A DNA stretch of 64,000 nt, taken from contig NC_088296.1 in NCBI RefSeq assembly GCF_032854445.1, positions 7,307,435-7,371,434 on the forward strand, read 5' to 3'. A program made the position numbers and the translations under genes. Source of the DNA: Liolophura sinensis (taxonomy: Eukaryota > Mollusca > Polyplacophora > Chitonida > Chitonidae). The number at the start of each line of letters is the position of its first letter. Within the stretch, counting starts at the first letter, position 1. The notes beneath the pieces are model-generated. The model was not told the DNA's origin. It was given only the letters and a program-made list of their open reading frames with translations, and did no database searches. Positions 61,094 through 64,000 of this stretch are shown one piece after another.

Positions 61094-63519
61094 ACCGATC
61101 GGTTTCAAATTTGACATGCAGCTAGTACGTCACGAGTTCTTCAAAGTTTGCGAAAATGGTTCACTTCCGGTCAAAATTCTGGAAGCTCGCTATTGGTCGA
61201 ATTTGTGACGTCACAAAAAGTTCTCAAAGTTCAAATGTTCTGAACGTATTCTGATGTATCTTGAGCTGGTGATTCTGAATCTGCTTGTATTTTTTGTATA
61301 TCTGTAGAACTTTTTGAGATATCAGCAAAAAACTCAAAAAAATGACGTAATTTCAATGACCTGTAACTCGAAAACTATGACAGCTAGAAATGTGCAACCT
61401 GCACGAAATTGTAGCCCAAGACATGCTCTTTCGAGCATTCGTCAACAGATTTGAGCTCCGATCAATAGTTTTTTCGCTACAAGCGTTTAAATGACAACAC
61501 CGTTTTTTGTTTAGAAAAAGACGGGAATCCCATTGATTTAACATGGAGTTAGATGGGGACTGGACTGGGATTGTAGTATTTAACCTGATGTTTCGGCCAC
61601 ACTGTCCGTGATCTCCCGAAACGGTTGTGGGATGACATTGATTCCAGTTCCCATCTATCTCCAGTACTCTATTAGATGGCGTAGAGATCTAACTTCAACA
61701 GCAAACGACGTGGACCTGTAAAAGTTAGCTTTGTTTTGCGCAGACCTCGTCCTCTTTACTATACGTTAAACAGACCAGGGTGATTGACAGATATGGACAT
61801 GTGCCCTGGTATAACTGCTGACTTTCTAACGGTGGCCGAGCTATCAGTGGAGCTGTGAGTCTGTGCATGGCAGGTCGTAGATTGAGATGTGAATGTACAA
61901 ACTTGCTGTTACACTGGTCGTGTTTTTGCCTTATTTCTTACAAATAGCGGGCTAAGTCTGCCAAGGGACGACTGTTTTTCAATGGGCATAGCGTAGAATC
62001 ATCAAGGTCGCTGATCTATTCGAGGGAATGCATATGACCGGCCGACTGCCTCAGTGACAAACGGTGTAAGGTCGCATGGAAACTTTGAAAGCCGTGTATA
62101 TGGAACATGTGTCCTTCGAACACAGAACATGAAGGGGAAAACGTCATCGATCAGATCCGGGATCCCGGCCTAGGATCTGCTATTCGCAGATCCATTCTAG
62201 TTATTATTATTATTATTATTTTTTTTTCACCGACTTTGTTCGCATGGACACTTTTTTACCGTTCAACATACAGGTCTGAAATTTTGTACACATAATTTGG
62301 CGGTGAATATCTCCGGACAAATTCTCCACTTTTTTGTTATGTCACGTGGTTCGGCCGCCATATTGGATTTTGTGTAAAATCTTTAAAAATCTTCTTCTCC
62401 AGAACCACTGAACCGATCATTTTCAAACTTGACATGCAGCTAGTAAGTCACGAGTTCTTTAAAGTTTGCGAAAATGGTTCACTTCCGGTCAAAATTCTGG
62501 AAGCTCGCCATTGGTCGAATTTGTGACGTCACAAAAAGTTCTGAAAGTTCAAAAGTTCTGAACGCATTCTGGTGTATCTTGAGCTGCTAATTCTGAATCT
62601 GCTTGTGTTTTTGGCATATCTGTGTAACTTTTTGAGATATCAGCAAAAAACTCAAAAAAGTTACGTAATTTCAATGACCTGTAACTCGAGAACTATGGCA
62701 GCTAGAAATGTGCAACCTGCACGAAATTGTAGTCCAAGACATGCTCTTTCGAGCATTCGTCAACGGATTTGAGCTGCGATCAACAGTTTTTTCGCTACAA
62801 GCGTTAAAATTACAACCCCGTTTTTTGTGTAGCAAAAGACGGGAATCCAAATGCTTTAACATGGAGTTAGAAGGGGACTGGTCTGGGTTTGCAGTATTTA
62901 ACCTGATGCTTTCGCCTACACTGTCCGTGATCTCCCGAAACGGTTGTAGGATGACATTGATTCCAGTTCCCATCTAACTCCAGTATTCTATTAGAAGGCG
63001 TAGAGATCTAACTACAACAGCAAATGACATGGACCTGTAAAAGTTAGCTTTGTTTTGCGCAGACCTCGTGCTCTTTACTATACGTTAAACAGGCCAGGGT
63101 GATTGACAGATATGGACATGTGCCCTGGTCCAAGTGCTGACTTTCTAACGGTGGCCGAGCTATCAGTGGAGCAGTGAGTCTGTGCATGGCAGGTCGTGGA
63201 TTGAGATGTCAATGTACAAACTTGCTGTTACACTGGTCGTGTTTTTGCGTTATTTCTTACAAATAGCGGGCTAAGCCTGCCAAGGAACGACGGTTTTTCA
63301 CTGGGCATATCGTAGCATCATCAAGGTCGCCGATCTATTCAAGGGAATGCAAATGACTAGACGACTGCCTCAGTGACAAACGGTGTAAGGTCGCATGGAA
63401 ACTTTGAAAGCCGTGTATGTAAAACATGTGTCCTTCGAACACAAAACATGAAGGGGAAAACGTCATCGATCAGATCCGGGATCCCGGCCTAGGATCTGCT
63501 ATTCGCAGATCCATTCTAG
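55149..63519 (+). mobile_element. Tandem array of seven Helitron-like non-autonomous units
   Basis: Units end at 56549, 57993, 59145, 60463, 62200 and 63519, each with an 8-bp hairpin (GGATCTGC/GCAGATCC, loop 5) followed by ATT and CTAG. This fits the hairpin-plus-CTRR 3' end of Helitrons. Each new unit starts with (TTA)n and a T run before TCACCGACTTTG. One unit (60464 to about 60880) is cut short and runs directly into the next. Every unit has a 12-base palindrome CCGGGATCCCGG before the terminal hairpin and an internal inverted repeat GGAGTTAGATGGG/CCCATCTAACTCC. No transposase or RepHel gene is present. The paralogous locus near 7830 has the uninterrupted target. Confidence 0.6.
55151..55263. 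repeat. Two tandem 57-bp hairpin modules at the left end of the array
   Basis: Each module has a 13-bp perfect inverted repeat, AGGGATCCCGTTC/GAACGGGATCCCT, with a TCCC loop, then CTATTGT and TTCTGTTTTTTCTTATT. Two more copies are at 56554-56675 and one at about 58006-58055; the last four units have none. Confidence 0.85.
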
Positions 63520-63779
63520 TTGTATTTGTATTCATCTACATGTATGATCCAGTGATATTTTGCCACTTTCTCTCCTTTGTGTTCCAACTTCTGAGAAATA
63601 TGCTAAATAAAAATGAATGATTGTGTATTATGTAATCTTTTGTTTGAATGATTGAATTAGTGTCGGTGAAATGTCATGAACCGTATGTAGTATTTTTACA
63701 CGATTTTTTACGTATACGAACTAAATATTTAACGTATTCAATTTGCTGGATGGGTACCTTATCAGTAGTGCTGGTTTCC

Positions 63780-64000
63780 TCTCAAATACCCGAGTACTTA
63801 CATTACCCGATGAGTATCTTCTCAGGAGAGCTCGTTTTCCTCTCTTTCTAATACTGGGTCCACATATTACCCGATGAATATCTTCTGAGGAGAGCTTGGT
63901 TTTCTCTCTTTGTAATACTGAGTCCACACATTACCTGATGAGTATGTTCTCTGGAGAGCTGGTTTTCCTCTCTCTTTCTAATACTGGGTCCACACATTAC
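63780..64000. repeat. 64-bp satellite, running off the right edge
   Basis: Same satellite as 8100-8636, here with the more divergent left-hand units (GGAGAGCTGGTTTTCCTCTC). Confidence 0.88.

Larger units (their letters stand above)
47598..64000. repeat. Segmental duplication, copy C side (paralogue of 1-8636)
   Basis: Collinear with the left end of the window except for an 8.4-kb insertion at 55149-63519 and changes in minisatellite copy number. Confidence 0.9.

Overview
The window is animal nuclear DNA: spliced genes with GT/AG introns, long AT-rich non-coding stretches, tRNA-derived SINEs, LINE and Tc1 relics, minisatellites and a 200-base assembly gap. The repeat style (SINEs ending in a 'gagtacggcgtaaaacacc' type tail, abundant 'acatgta') and a RING/B-box/SPRY gene cluster suggest a lophotrochozoan such as a mollusc or brachiopod. 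I cannot name the species from sequence alone.

The backbone is a tandemly duplicated TRIM (RING, two B-boxes, coiled coil, B30.2/SPRY) gene family, all on the + strand. Copy A enters from the left with only the last bases of its penultimate exon (1-7) and its SPRY exon (4387-4967). Copy B (26793-28953) keeps the RING/B-box and two coiled-coil exons, but homology to copy C stops about 44 bases after its third coding exon; no 23-base exon, linker exon or SPRY exon follows. Copy C (44796-52336) is complete: six coding exons join in phase to predict 581 residues, with internal exon lengths of 96, 231 and 23 nt that echo vertebrate TRIM genes. Positions 1-8636 are a close paralogue of 47598-64000, and about 19830-28997 is an older paralogue of about 35690-46984. 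Upstream of B and C, a module with TATA-like boxes and a conserved splice-donor sequence recurs three times each, possibly as tandem alternative 5' exons.

Between B and C sits a young 4.59-kb DNA transposon (30461-35051). It has two 453-bp direct repeats that I find identical, each ending in imperfect inverted repeats, and a 684-codon Mutator-like DDE transposase. A convergent I-PpoI-like His-Me finger endonuclease relic is broken exactly where the catalytic histidine should be. Downstream of copy C, 55149-63519 is a tandem array of seven Helitron-like units that is absent from the matching place behind copy A (about 7830), giving an empty site for comparison.

The rest is an unrecognised three-exon gene with a broken central frame (12571-15967), a Tc1/mariner transposase pseudogene split off by a SINE (16430-17134), duplicated LINE ORF1 and reverse-transcriptase relics on the - strand, SINE copies with clear target duplications, and several minisatellites. 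No tRNA, rRNA or CRISPR feature was seen.
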